A stretch of 64,000 bases of DNA from Rhyacichthys aspro (GCA_036850595.1 CM072161.1:5229905-5293904); one strand, 5' to 3'; shown: positions 46,726 through 58,440, counted from the first letter of the stretch. Made by a program: numbers and translations. Notes: generated by a model not told the origin, from the letters alone.

Positions 46726-46990
46726 TCAATTGGTTTGGTCTAATGTTGTAGTCAAGACCAGATGGACCAAGTCTAGATCAAGACAAAGAGAAGTGTGTGA
46801 TCCACAGCAACAGCTCACACTAATGACTCTTGGTGAGTTAGCAGGTTTTATTATTAATATCAATGTAAAATGATAATGATGAGATAGATTGTAGATGCAA
46901 TGACAAGAATGGTACAGTGAAATAAAGTTATGGTCTTGGCTTATCTTGTTTTAAAGTCCAGACTTGTCTTTGTCTAGTACTTGAACTAGA
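46726..46990 (+). repeat. Degenerate CAAGACCA/GGTCTTG repeat
   Basis: 'tagtcaagaccagatgg', 'accaagtctagatcaagac' and, about 130 bases on, 'atggtcttggcttatcttg', 'tccagacttgtctttgtc'. The two parts read as opposite orientations of one word set, related to 24441-24545. Confidence 0.45.
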
Positions 46991-47017
46991 AAACTAATTT
47001 GGCTTTTTCATTCTGCA

Positions 47018-47048
47018 ATAAAAAATAAAAAATAAAAATAAAAATATT
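47018..47048 (+). repeat. (AAAAAT)n A-rich tract
   Basis: AATAAAAAATAAAAAATAAA-type low-complexity run. Confidence 0.8.
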
Positions 47049-47179
47049 TATTTAATCCGGGACATTTTTGAGCTAGAATGAACATACTTTGCCAATGAAC
47101 ATCAAACAACCTTAAAAGAAAAAGGACAAAATCTTACAGTACAACCTTAACACAACTGTGACTAATTTCGATGTAAATT

Positions 47180-47560
47180 GCTGAGGACACATCACTATTG
47201 TCCAGCCATAATTATACACCGTTTTATTTCTAAGTGTGCTATTACGGCTAAATACAACCTGGGTCATGTTCTGGCTTTGTTTTGTTGCAGTCTTACAGTA
47301 TCACGTAATGTCGCCGCAAGAGAAGCGTCTTTAGCCTTCGAGCCTTGGAGTGGGCGGCTGCTGTGCCGGTGTGATTGACGGCCGAGCTGGCAGCGCTACA
47401 GTGTAAACAAGTACGCTCTGATGAAGGTAGTGTACAAGCTCATGCACACAGGTAATGGCTCGGAAAAGCATGTTTTTGCACTCAAACGACAAGACCTGAT
47501 GGTAGTTAATGAGTGTTTTGATGGATTGTCAGACAGTCCGGAGGCTTTGATTTGGATTGA
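47180..47560. other. CpG-rich block, candidate conserved non-coding element
   Basis: CpG-rich core at 47300-47400 ('tgattgacggccgagctgg' near 47371) within AT-rich DNA. The 66-codon frame there is unsupported. Confidence 0.35.
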
Positions 47561-48205
47561 AAACTTAAAAATTCAATTCTTTTTCTTCAAATAAACCATT
47601 GTCTTACCTTCTGTTTAATTCTACATGAGCTGAAATACATGTAATATATAATTATGTCAAGTGCAGGTGTAATTACGTCTAGGAAATGGGTTTCTATTTC
47701 AGGAAAATTAAAAAGAAATAACCTTCGTTTTTCTTTTTTTGCACCTGTTTTTTAACAATTTAGCTACACTTTTGAGCTAATTAGCTCCTCTCCCTCCCCC
47801 ACTTCAAAATAAAATTTACCCAGATGATTTGTTCTTTTGTTGTTTTTATAATAAAATACATTTTCTACAAATCTGTAAAACTCATGTGGTTATTGGAGCA
47901 AAGGATATTGAATCCAAGAGAATGACAACAAAACTATACTTTGGAAATTATGTTTTAGTTCGTATTTCATTGGATTTGAGAACAAAAGAATGTTGCGCAT
48001 TGTTGTTCAGTGGTAAAAAGGTAGAAAAACTATATTACAGAGAGTTAGGTATGTCATTGTAAAGCCACATACACCTAGAAAGTTAGAATTGTGATTTCAA
48101 CAGCTGACTTCAGTTAATCTTTGATCTCTCCTTTTCTCATCCTGTTATGATCCACGGGGGACTGGAACCTGAACCCAGCTGAGTTGTACATGAGGTGGGT
48201 ACACA
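47561..48205. other. AT-rich non-coding stretch
   Basis: No feature supported. Confidence 0.5.
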
Positions 48206-48211
48206 CTAGAT

Positions 48212-48420
48212 AACCCGGTAACACTTTGTGATAACTTACACAATAAAACTGTGATTAAGCATTAACAGATGTGTAATTAACAATGAATTAATGAATATAC
48301 TATTTATAGACACTGACATCATTTATATGTATCATTATACATGGGTGTTTTGTGAAGACTAAAACATTATTAACAATGTTTATAACGTAGTGATTATTAA
48401 TGCTGGATTAATTAAGTTTA
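48212..48420 (-). repeat. Interspersed repeat ending AAAGTGTTACC, copy 2 (opposite orientation)
   Basis: On the minus strand it reads 'cattaattcattgttaatta', 'gttaatgctt', 'attgtgtaagttat' and ends 'cacaaagtgttaccgggtta', the same order as 18241-18332. The part beyond 48300 ('aacattattaacaatg', 'gattattaatgctgg') is probably the rest of the element. Confidence 0.6.
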
Positions 48421-48900
48421 TAGTTCAAAGTGTTAGCGATAATCCTAAACTTTCAGCCAAACATGGAAATGGAACCCATGACAAATCAAGCAACCTCTAC
48501 TTCACTGCTACACTAGTTGAATATATGAAATTCCCCTCTTGGGCGGCCATCTTCCTCCAAGCTTGTGTCCTGTACCAGAGACTTTGGAGCCTGAGTGTTC
48601 TGTGCAGTATCTTATCTGTTCCTATAAGTGCACCCGTCTGGACAGAGAGCATAGATATCGTTCCCGGAGCCTCCTTTTACTGCTTGTCCACCAACCTCAA
48701 TGTGCAGTGGATGGGTCATCACCTGTTTATCTGTCTGTATCTGGACGTCCCACAGGAATGGATCATATATTTTATTCTATCTTTCATTGGTGTAGGACAT
48801 TGCTAATGAAAAAGGTCCCAGGTATCAGTTGTGCTTGAACCATACAGGAAAATGTCTGTGGGAGTCCTTACACTCCTGCAGTACAACACAGTTCTAAGCC
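48421..48900. other. Non-coding stretch
   Basis: Contains overlapping plus-strand frames of 138 codons (48390-48806) and 99 codons (48539-48838). They share the same DNA in different frames, and neither resembles a known family. I cannot support a gene. Confidence 0.4.
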
Positions 48901-48901
48901 C

Positions 48902-49560
48902 CTTCCACACATGGTTCCCAGTAAATTACCCGGAACACATTACCAGCATCATCAGTAGTTTTCACCATTCACACATTTTCCCTCATTACCAGAACATTAC
49001 TGTGTCACCTCTTTTCACACTCGACCCGGCAACGTTGAGAATTCAAGTTCCTTAAACAACCTGTTGGGGGCAGTAAAGCGATCATAAGCATCTAAACGGC
49101 CAAAGTCCACAAAAGAAGCCGGATGTAACATGCAGGACCATTAAGAAACCAAGTGTTGCAAACTTAGTTTCTTCTTTAACTTCAATGACTCGTTAAACAA
49201 AACAAAAAAAGGAACTAGCAACAAATCTAGCGCCTTTTTCTGGTGTATTTCTGTTGTTATTTGGAGACTCTGATGTGAAAGTATCGTTTTTACTCTTCTT
49301 AACAAGCAGCTGTACAGAATGCATCATTGCTTAAGTTTTTTTTGCCTCTCAGATTGTTAATGTAATTTAGTTAATGTAAATAAGTGCCTTTTCTGGTAAT
49401 GTTACTGCATTCATTCACAACACAGCCTTTCCCTGCAATATCCCTAGGTCTTGACCCTGGGTAAATGGCCAGTATTACAGTATTGACAGATTTACTGGGA
49501 AATCAGTTCTGGTTGTTGTCACCCATTAAACTCAAAGAAAAAAGCCTGCATGTGTGAAAG
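48902..49560. mobile_element. Possible non-autonomous DNA element
   Basis: The left side holds CTTCCACACATG (48902-48913) and TTCCCAGTAAAT (48915-48926). The right side holds the inverted partners ATTTACTGGGAA (49490-49501, exact) and CATGTGTGAAAG (49549-49560, one mismatch). Spacing between the paired words differs on the two sides. Inside lies 'ttgggggcagtaaagcg' (49053), which resembles another fish repeat. No transposase is present. Target-site duplications were not identified. Confidence 0.4.
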
Positions 49561-49690
49561 TAGCTTTATATCACTCCATATTCTAAATATTGTCTAGTTG
49601 CTGTGTATGGCATAGTTTGGCTGTAGATATTTCCACAAACAATGCATTTCTGAGCTAAATATGCACATTTCTTTAGGGCAAAGTCATAAT
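49561..49690. other. AT-rich spacer
   Basis: Nothing supported. Confidence 0.4.
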
Positions 49691-50290
49691 GAAATATTAC
49701 TAATTCACAGCATACACTACGGGATTTCGTATTACTGCACTTCTAAATAGAATGCTCATTATTTCTATATCAACCATCTCTCTCCTGGGGGTATCACGAG
49801 TCCACTCTAGCTCACACTCAGCGCGGGGCTGGAGTGTAACACCACTGTGTGAGGCAGCTGGTAGCTTGGGCGCAGTCAGACCACAGGTTGCCAAGTCCTG
49901 ATCCGGTTCCTCTGGCAGATCCATCCGTGGAGTGCTGCTTTTCTCCCTCTTCAGACTGATGTGGAGCCCTTGAGCCAGGTGTTCGCTCTCCAGCCCCTCT
50001 TGGAAGCTACAGTCTAAATGTCCAACCTCGCAGGCTTGTGTTCGCACCGGTCAGCTCCCACACATGTGCCTCTGCGTGCCAACATACCCACAGGCATGGA
50101 CGGTTAGCTCGGGTCGTCAAGTGAAGCTGTATTGATTCAATTTTTTCTTTTTCTTTTTTTTGCACAGAGCTGTAAATGCGCTGCTTTTGTCTCTTCAAAC
50201 ATTCCTCAAAGTACGATTTTAATGGCTCTTTAGAGATCATGTGAGTGGGCTTAATTGGAAAGGAGGTTGTTTGATCCTTGGGACTAAAAG
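49691..50290. other. GC-richer block, candidate cis-regulatory element
   Basis: GC-rich at 49785-50110, with CTCACACT (49809) and GTGTGAGG (49846) as an imperfect inverted pair resembling T-box half sites. Minus-strand frames of 115 and 77 codons are unrecognised. Confidence 0.3.
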
Positions 50291-50839
50291 CTCTAAGGAT
50301 ACAGATGCATTGTGGGTATCCAAGAATAGCACGTTTTAACTTTTACACCGTAATGACTCAAAACTGGAGCGAAAATGATAACTCCAGTGAGAAAGTAAAA
50401 ACTCTTACCCAGAATATTACAACTGACCTATTTTTATAAAGTCGTGGGTAGAGAGTTATAAGATTTTGGATGATGGGCGTATACTTGAACTGGTTAACAT
50501 TTAATTACTTTCTCATTTTCATATTTAGTTTAGAATCTATGATAATGTGGCTTAATTTTATAAAACAAGTATTTTAATTACATGGTTATGGGGGAAAATG
50601 ATCATCGCTTAAAATCTGGCTTTTAAAACAATATTCTGGTCTTGTATGTTTTCATGGATAAACATTGAAGCAAATGTGATTATATTTAATTTGTTTGGAT
50701 TGAAAATGCCCTGTGGACAATAAGGCTCTGTACATAATGAATGTACTTGTATATTATTTACAGCATATATCACATGTAGAATTTTTCGAAGGCCTTTTCT
50801 TGGTCTGTGCGAGCAAGTCAGTTATGGGATCACTGCTGT
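50291..50839. other. AT-rich non-coding stretch
   Basis: No feature supported. Confidence 0.5.
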
Positions 50840-50978
50840 GGGTTCTTTCCATGTGCAGGTGAATCAGTGAACCTATATTGCCTAATGCCAATGGATATGA
50901 GTGTGAATGGTGGTCTGTCAGTGTAAAAGCAACTGGGATAGTCTCCATTAACAGGAAAAGAGATAAAAATGAATGTTT
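50840..50978 (+). repeat. Degenerate teleost interspersed repeat, third copy
   Basis: 'gtgggttctttccatgtgca', 'acctatattgcctaatg', 'atgagtgtgaatggtggtct', 'caactgggatagtctcc' and 'aaaagagataaaaatgaatg' follow the order of the family seen at 6010-6475 and 19870-20200. Confidence 0.6.
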
Positions 50979-51640
50979 ATTTTTATGTTTCAGTGCAGTT
51001 GATGAATGATCTAAGCAATAGTGCATCAAATCACATAAAATAATCTGAAGACATGAGAAGATTTGACTGATATGTTTACATGGGGGACATATTATAGTAC
51101 ATGGCACTCAGGAAATAGCAGCATGCTTCATTCAACATTCAGGTGCATTCAAAACCCAGAGTAAACACGGTTACAACCAGGCAACAGACCTATTAAAAGA
51201 TGAGACACAGTAATGAACATTCAATGAGATTTATTTAAATGAATAAGTATGGAATGTGGGCACCAGTTGTGGGGCTGTATGGGTAAGTGCAGTGTTATCG
51301 TGGCATAAACAAAAGACAAAAGTCCGAGAGCAGGGGCAGCAGGTGGTACAACAGAGAGACTGATGCAGGAGAAAAACAGGGGCTTTTTTACAGAACGGGA
51401 CCCACTAGACCCAAGTGGCTCTCATCGGTCCGCGTCACAAGCACTAAAAACAATACAGGGGCAGATATGTACGCTGACATTACCCTGGAAATACTAACCA
51501 GTATGATCTTCACCACTAGAGGCCACTAAATCCAACATTTGTTTGTACGTGTTTATGTTATAGTAGCAACACATTCATTTGCAGTTCATATGATTTTGCA
51601 ATGACTATATCACAGCTCCAGCCAAGTGCATAGAACTGGA
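50979..51640. other. Non-coding stretch
   Basis: No gene or recognised repeat; one CTCF-like word at 51513 is listed separately. Confidence 0.5.
51513..51525 (+). promoter_or_regulatory. CTCF-like site (one mismatch)
   Basis: CCACTAGAGGCCA fits the CTCF core except for C instead of G at the eleventh position. Weak evidence on its own. Confidence 0.25.
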
Positions 51641-52110
51641 AGGCACAGTCTGGCACAAGCTCTACTGCAAACTACTCCACAGTCCAAACAGCTTGTGACA
51701 AAAGTAAATGGAAGCAGGTAAATAGAACATACTTCCCAGACATGTACAGTACAGTCAAGTCACACAACTGGACCAGTGTTTGATTAGAGCCTGACGGATG
51801 TGAACAAGCAGAAGGTGAACTGACTGCTGCTTCACCTGTGAAAATGACACAGCATCGCGGCAGATACTCGAGCAAAGCATTTAAGCAAGAGTCCACAGGC
51901 AGCGTCTGTTCTGCCGCTGACATTATCTGCCTTCTACATGTCATGCATAATGCTCAGCACAGGCTTGGGATGTGCACAATTTGTCAGGAAAATCAGCCAG
52001 TTTGTGCTTTTCACTGTCAGGGAATCAGATACTTTCTCAGCGTCAAAGCCAAAACTGCACAGCCAATTTTTTTTATTATCAGAGCCTATAATCTCCTGTT
52101 ACTTTATTCA
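51641..52110. other. Candidate cis-regulatory block
   Basis: Balanced composition with 'catgtcatgcataatgctca' near 51938 and scattered CpGs. A 146-codon plus-strand frame (51838-52278) extends out into AT-rich DNA and has no domain features, so it is not called. Confidence 0.3.
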
Positions 52111-53990
52111 GTTTTACTTTTACTAAACTGTAAAAACTCAAAAGCCATTCATTCTTATCAGAACACTACCTTTTGCAACACTTTTGCCACTTGTTGTCAT
52201 TCATCTACTTTCCTACTTACAGTTGTCATTAAATCAGTGCCATGCTCTCTTGGCCTGGTGTCACATACAGCTCATTAACTCACTGATAAATATGTATATA
52301 TGCAAGCAGCGTGAATACATAGCGCCTGGCTACATATCTGAATGTGATGATGACTCTGTTCTCAGTTTTTTTTTTTTTTTTTTAAGCTCCGTTATCCTCC
52401 CTTTGTAGTTCTTTGATGCATCTGTGGAAAAAAAAACTACCTTTAGAAATATGACCATGAAACAAACTGAAAACTGTAAAGTGTAACCTGATTAAATATG
52501 AATAAAGTAGATTTACGGAGCACGTAATCACTCTGTATGCTCCGCTAATTCTGATTGCTAATTGTTAAAGTAGCCACAAAGGCTCATGTTTGAAGAAAAC
52601 TTAACAAAACCCATTGTTGCCACCAGATGAATCCACAAAGGCCAAGGCTCTTCAGGTCACTTCCTAACCAATGGCTTCAAGAGGGGAATAAGTGCATTGT
52701 TTAACCTTGCTCAAAGCTAATAAAAACGCATAGCAGTAGGGGAAATACTGTATAATGTATAAGTAATGCATGTGCTCAAAGCAATTCTATCTGACCAGAG
52801 AAATCTCATAGGAACCTCAAGCTTTAGATCAAAAGGATAGTGCAGCATTTAGTAAATGAGGGCAAATTAGATTCCCTACATTAAGGTTGTCAGAACATTT
52901 ACAGTTTGAAGACACAGACAGGAGCAAAGTCACAGAGACTAAAACTGTACAGCTGTAAATGAGCAAGTGAAACGGTACTTTGCACTAATTAACTATACAT
53001 TCATAGTTGTGCCTATTGGCAGCCATACATAACACAAAGCCTGTCTTATTTCTTTTTCATCACTACTGAAGGTAATATGTAACCTATACCCAACTACCTC
53101 ATTCAGAGTCTTTTTAAAATACTAGCCTGTAATGTCACTAAATCACTAAATACATTTCACCACTGTATTACTTCATAAAAGTAAAGGGTACCTATGGAAA
53201 AATGTACACCCATTCAGTCAACCTTGATGTCTATTCATATCCACTGTATATGTCCCCGTCCACAGTAAGCTCATCTCATAATGCATGTATTCATGTGTAT
53301 ATACCACCCATGCACCTATCAGGCCATTAGTGTTGTGTTTCCATCTCTCCGGGTACCACTTATTAATTTGTGGATCGCATGTTGCTATGCGACCACATGA
53401 AAGTTACACACACAACACTCTCATCGCCACGGATGAGAAGCCCTTTACTTTTCATACACAAAACACACAGGTGACATTTCAACTAGCTACGGAAACACAA
53501 CAACTACCATTTTCTTTTATTTGTGAAAGGAAATGACCATGTAAAGGAATACATGTTTGTATAATTCATATATCCATGTGTTTGTTCCAGGGGATCATTA
53601 ACTCGCTCAAGGAGGAGGCTGTTCACCGCAGTTATAAAAGTCAACACAGGTTTGTTTGTTGTATAGAACATATGCTGCTGGGTTCTTTAAGTGAAAATAT
53701 AAAGGTTTCTGTAAATATAAACTGAAATCTTACATTCAACTCAATTTTCAATCAAGTTTTAACTGTATTAATACCCAAGCGGAAATTCACTTGTTAGGTC
53801 TCTTCAAATGAATTGCTTCATACTTCATCTGCCGTAGCCTGATTGATTGTACATACAAATAAATGCATAATTTGTATCTCTTATGACAACGTTTGGTTTA
53901 GATACTGCTGACCATCAGTTACAGTTAATGAAATGTATAAACGGCAAATAGCACCATGGTAAGCAACATAGTTTATCTGGTTTATCTTAT
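52111..53990. other. AT-rich non-coding stretch
   Basis: Poly(T) of 18 at 52366-52383. No gene, RNA or recognised repeat in this long stretch. Confidence 0.5.
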
Positions 53991-54064
53991 CCCCCCCTTT
54001 TTTTCCCCCCCCCCCCCCCCCCCGCGTAAAAAAACACAACAAAAAAAAAAAAAAAAAAACAAAG

Positions 54065-54134
<70 letters not shown>

Positions 54135-54148
54135 GGGGAGAAAACACC

Positions 54149-54179
<31 letters not shown>

Positions 54180-54246
54180 GGGGGGGGGGGGGGGGGGGGG
54201 GGGGAGTCCCCCCCCCCCCCCCCCCCGGGGGAGGGGGGGGGGGGGG

Positions 54247-54283
<37 letters not shown>

Positions 54284-54482
54284 ACCCCCCCCCCCCCCCC
54301 CCCCCCCCCAAAATGTGGGGGGAGAAAAAAGAAAAAAAAAAAACCCCCCCCGGGGCGCCCCCCCCCTTTTTCCTTTTTTGGGGTCCCCCCTTTTTTTCCC
54401 CCCCCCCCCGAAAATTTTGTGGGGAAAGAATGGGGGAAAAAAACACGGGGGGGGGGTTTCAAAAAAAGGAAACCCTTTCCCC
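53991..54482. repeat. Extreme homopolymer patchwork (probable assembly artefact)
   Basis: About 490 bases made almost entirely of long single-base runs: C (54005-54023), A (about 54066-54130), C, A, G (about 54180-54204), C, G, then a C tract of about 60 with one A, and A/C/G/T runs of 4-10 to the end. Open frames of up to 199 codons here encode only Lys/Pro/Gly or Phe/Gly runs and are meaningless. Natural satellite DNA does not look like this; read-end or gap-fill error is the simplest explanation. Confidence 0.85.
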
Positions 54483-54489
54483 TTTTGGT

Positions 54490-54519
54490 TCATTCACATT
54501 CCACTTTCAAACCATCACC
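54490..54519 (+). repeat. 30-base direct duplicate, copy 1
   Basis: Begins TCATTCACATTCCACTTTCA and is identical over 30 bases to 55868-55897. It lies right at the edge of the homopolymer patchwork. The preceding 'ccctttccccttttggt' looks like a run-stretched version of 'cctttacatggt', which precedes the other copy. Confidence 0.75.
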
Positions 54520-54830
54520 CAACACTTTGTCCTACAGTGTATTTTTTCATTTTAAATCCAAATTAAATGGTAGAAGCTTAGATGAGGTGCCCCAAGGACA
54601 TTATTTTCAAAAAATGGTGGAAATTCATTTGCGGACAGTACAATAAAAGATACTGTTACAGTGCTGACTGATTTCTCTTAATGTTGACCATTGTTCAAAC
54701 TATATATAAATAAATCACAAGAAACATTTTTACCAATCTATTCAAAACCACAAAATCTTCAACTGCAGGCGCTGAATTGTATGGAGCGGTGGTGTTCTGT
54801 TCAAAGATGATCTAAAGGTCAATACATTCA
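54520..54830. other. AT-rich spacer
   Basis: Nothing supported. Confidence 0.4.
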
Positions 54831-55290
54831 CAGACACATGGAGATCTCAGTCTCTTCTATTCGAGTTTTTCTTCAAACACCAAGTCCACCATCTGAGAAC
54901 AAAAGCAGCTGGTGTCCCGTCCGTTTCATTCGGCCTGTTTGTGTGTGTCGTTATCACACTGAACGGGCCGCTCTCCACCACTGGGCTGCCGGGCTAAATG
55001 AGAACATTCTCCATGTCTGCTCGCCGCCAGAGTTAATATTAGAAACTGTGCTGCATGACTGGCTGTTTTCATAGGCAAATGGAATATTATTCTGTACGCA
55101 ACAATGGGCCCTCTCACACTGTTTGGTTTAGCTCAGCGTGCAATTGTTCCTCCAAGCCTTGCTCAATACCAATCAGCCATGTTGTTAAAGCGAGCTACAA
55201 CAAATCAGTATGCTGTGGACTCTGGCTACTGGACAGCAGAGGCCCCAGTTAATGAAGGACAAATATTTAAGTGGAATTTTCAGGTATCTG
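54831..55290. other. Candidate conserved non-coding element
   Basis: GC-balanced block with CpGs at 54915-55030 and words such as 'gccagagttaatattag' (55026) and 'gccccagttaatgaagg' (55241). A CCAAT word lies at 55169 ('accaatcagcc'). Overlapping frames on the two strands are unsupported. Confidence 0.4.
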
Positions 55291-55602
55291 TACTTTTCAA
55301 TTTTAATTATAATTCCAGTTACATTAATTCATACCTTCTGTACTTTATACTTATTTGCATTTTCAATAGAAACAGTTTAAATGCATGCACCATTAAAACC
55401 TTCTTCAATCAATTCATATTCCTAAGGATTCTAAGGCTTGGTTGCACTAACAAGGTATATTTTTCTTGAGATTTTTCTTTTTTGTGCTGTTCACTGTGTA
55501 AAAAGATCTATTCTGCGTTGCATATGCACTTTCTCAGTTTTCTCAGTAACAGTTACTTCCTTATTGACAAGCTGTAGACCAATGGGATTGCTTCTTTATC
55601 CT
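55291..55602. other. AT-rich spacer
   Basis: Nothing supported. Confidence 0.4.
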
Positions 55603-55642
55603 GAAGCAAGCATGCTTCTGTGGTATTTAAGTTTGAATTTTG
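55603..55642 (+). repeat. Local duplicate GAAGCAAGCATGCTT...AAGTTTGAATTTTG, copy 1
   Basis: GAAGCAAGCATGCTT (55603-55617) and AAGTTTGAATTTTG (55629-55642) recur in the same order at 55910-55944, with an 11-base spacer here and six T there. Confidence 0.7.
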
Positions 55643-55867
55643 GATAGATAGAATTAAGCAAAACTCCGTGGCCTGAACCCCACACATTCTGCCAGCCACG
55701 TGTGTGAGGTCTGGTAATACCAGGAGAGAAAAGTGATTTTTTTTTTTTTCACTTTTAGTGGGCATCTACTTTAAGCTATCAGCTGCTGCAATGTCTGATT
55801 GAAAATGAATTGAAGTAAATACACAGGTAATGAAGTTTAATAATAAGGAACACTGTCCTTTACATGG

Positions 55868-55944
55868 TCATTCACATTCCACTTTCAAACCATCACCACC
55901 ACCACCACAGAAGCAAGCATGCTTTTTTTTAAGTTTGAATTTTG
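55868..55944 (+). repeat. Mosaic of two local duplicates
   Basis: Contains the 30-mer shared with 54490-54519, a (CAC)n run (55891-55909), then GAAGCAAGCATGCTT (55910-55924), T run and AAGTTTGAATTTTG (55931-55944) shared with 55603-55642. The mosaic is either a real local rearrangement or a misassembly linked to the nearby artefact. Confidence 0.7.
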
Positions 55945-56320
55945 TAATAACTGTAACAAAAAACAAGAACTAAGAACTCTTGCCGTTTTGAACTGTTGCT
56001 TTAAGTGAAAGATTTCCATTCCCTCCAGCAACAAGGACAGCAATGCAAGTTCTTTATTATTAGCAACCCATTATTCCCAAATTATCCAACATGCGCCTCA
56101 GTCTTTTAACAAAGTACTGATTCTAAACAGCTAATGTGGGCAGAGACTAAGCCTTGAGACTGTTTTCAATCTGCAAAGCTGTTTTTAAAATTGTATTAGT
56201 ATGGATTATGTCTGAGCCAGCACTTCAGTACTTTGACTTCATTTCAAAACTCGAATCAGAACTTCTACTTTTACCAGGGCTGCCTTTAACAAAAGTATCT
56301 CTTCTTCTCTATTTGAGCAA
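55945..56320. other. Non-coding stretch
   Basis: No feature supported. Confidence 0.45.
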
Positions 56321-57240
56321 AGAGTGTGTGTATTTTTGCCATCTCTGTTGGACGGTAGGGAGGCCCACCACTCCAACCTGATTACGGAGGATCCTCGCTG
56401 GCATCCCCCGCTGCGCTGTAGCCGAACACCCACGCTCTCCCCCTGCTTTCCTGCGACCCCTCAATCAGCCTCTAACCCGACTGTCCCCCTGGCCGTGACT
56501 TACATCTCCAGCATTTGTCAGGTTCTCCGCTGAAGAGAATCAAAACAAACCCCAACCTTTTTTTATCCCACCAGTTAATTACAGCAGCGCGGTCTATTCA
56601 TGTAATTATTTGTATGCTGCCCACATGCTCCAATTTGCACAGGCTGTAACCCTCCAGGAGACCTCCCGTGTAATGTGCTGATTGTTCATCAGGTGGTGCG
56701 CTTCAAGGCAGATTGAAGAGACATTTCATCCTTGGGTGACCACATGAGCAATATCAGTTAGTGGATCTAATATTGTATTCAGACGCCACTAGCCTAAACG
56801 GTAGCGCAACGGAAGGTGCTATCAAACACACAATACGAGGCTGATCGTCTCGCTAATGTGTCCATTTTTCTCTCCTGGATAATACAGTGTGACGGTCACA
56901 GACTAATGTGCGGAAGAGAAAAGTGAAAATGAAAATACCGCCTTCGAACTTGAGCAAGAGAGCCATCAAGGAGAGCGACAATATTACACCAGACGTCGCG
57001 CTGCTACTCATCAACCAATAAGAAGTTCCTCCATTAGGAAAGTCATTCAGATCCAGTCCATTAGAGAGACGCCTGAACAGCAGGGACTTCCATTCCACTA
57101 TCAATAGTTATAATGAGCACCGGCAGCTTGCCCCGCCTCCTGAGCGCTCTGTTGTCACTGTTCATGCTGCAAACTGGAGTCATATTAAAGCTATGGAAGG
57201 TGCCGTTGCTATTGCTTCTACCACTGGGCCATAAACAAGT
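56321..57240. other. CpG-containing block, candidate conserved non-coding element cluster
   Basis: C-rich at 56360-56510. 56570-56720 holds 'ccagttaattacagcagcg' and 'tcatgtaattatttgtatg', typical homeodomain-type sequence. CpGs recur at 56790-57000. Frames (75, 69 and 83 codons) lack domains. One of the stronger enhancer candidates. Confidence 0.45.
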
Positions 57241-58440
57241 GCAATAGCTTAAGAAAAATGCAAAACTAATATGTGCTCCGTACTTTTGGTGCAGTAAGGT
57301 AGGTGAGCTGATTAGATTTTATGGAGATATGGAAAGTTGCAGAGAAATGTGATTCTCTCCAAATGACTCATAAAACTTTGAAGGAAGTTTTTGCATTAAT
57401 TCCAATATCTATAAACAAAAACAATCGCTAACAAACAAGCAAAACGTTTCGGTTTATAATTGTTTTTAGATTAGAGTGTATCGTTAGTAAGAAAATCGTA
57501 TTACACAGTATTAACAATGCATATATAGCTTTTTGGGATTGTTGTTTGGGAGACATTCATTTAAGGCTTTGCAATTTGAACAATATTTTTGGAAACAAAG
57601 CCCCTTAGAAGTTTGTTTCTAAAACTTTAGTGTGCCAAGAGTAAGAGAAATAACCATATAATACTGTATTTAGTGTGATTACGTCCTGGTTTTTATTCCA
57701 GACTTTAAACTAAGTACGGTTGGTACAGTTTTATCCTTTCTTCCATAGTAAATATTAAATAAAAATAAAACAATGTCACTTTTCACAATGCATAATAAAG
57801 GTGATATATTTACACTGAACTGTTAACTCTCAATCAATATATTGCATGTTTAAGATTGGTCTACTCCGAGATAGTAGTGAGCCATCCCTATTCTTACTGT
57901 TTTATTTCAAGAAACCAGCAAATTGAGTTTTCAATTATTTTAACGTCTCACAGAGTAATTTTTGAAGTAAAGAGTTAGACGGTGTTACTTTAAATCAGGC
58001 ATATTAAACTGGTACTTACCCAAATACTCAGTTTGAGAAACAATGCTATTATCACATACGTTGAAGGTCAGAAGCCACATTTCACTATTTTTACAGAGTA
58101 TAACTATTTAACATGATCATAGCAACATGGTGGTAGGTCAAATCCTAAAGGGAGAACATCTGGAATGCAGGTGTTTTAGAATATAGTCCAAAATACACCT
58201 AAAGTCCATTGAGCTAAATTATCTTTACATAATGAATACATGCATTACACTTCTCCATTCGTTTTACAATTGGATGCCCTCTCTAACCAAAGCCCAACAT
58301 TTACAATAAGCAGAGAAAAGTTAAGGGTGTTTTTGTCATTGAACTAAAGGAGCAGATGTACAAAGTGCAACCCACAATTTGCAACAATCCATCATTTCCC
58401 TCTGATGTGATTCATTTCCCATTTAAATCCAGTCTTCTAT
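57241..58440. other. AT-rich non-coding stretch
   Basis: No feature supported. Confidence 0.55.

Noticed and set aside
48390..48838. Overlapping 138- and 99-codon frames
   Set aside because: They use the same DNA in different frames and neither resembles a known protein.
51838..52278. 146-codon plus-strand open frame
   Set aside because: Its second half is AT-rich Leu/Phe/Ser sequence and no domain is visible; a second frame overlaps it.
53881..54566. Several open frames of up to 199 codons on both strands
   Set aside because: They consist of Lys, Pro, Gly or Phe runs translated from homopolymers in a suspected artefact; no real protein is indicated.
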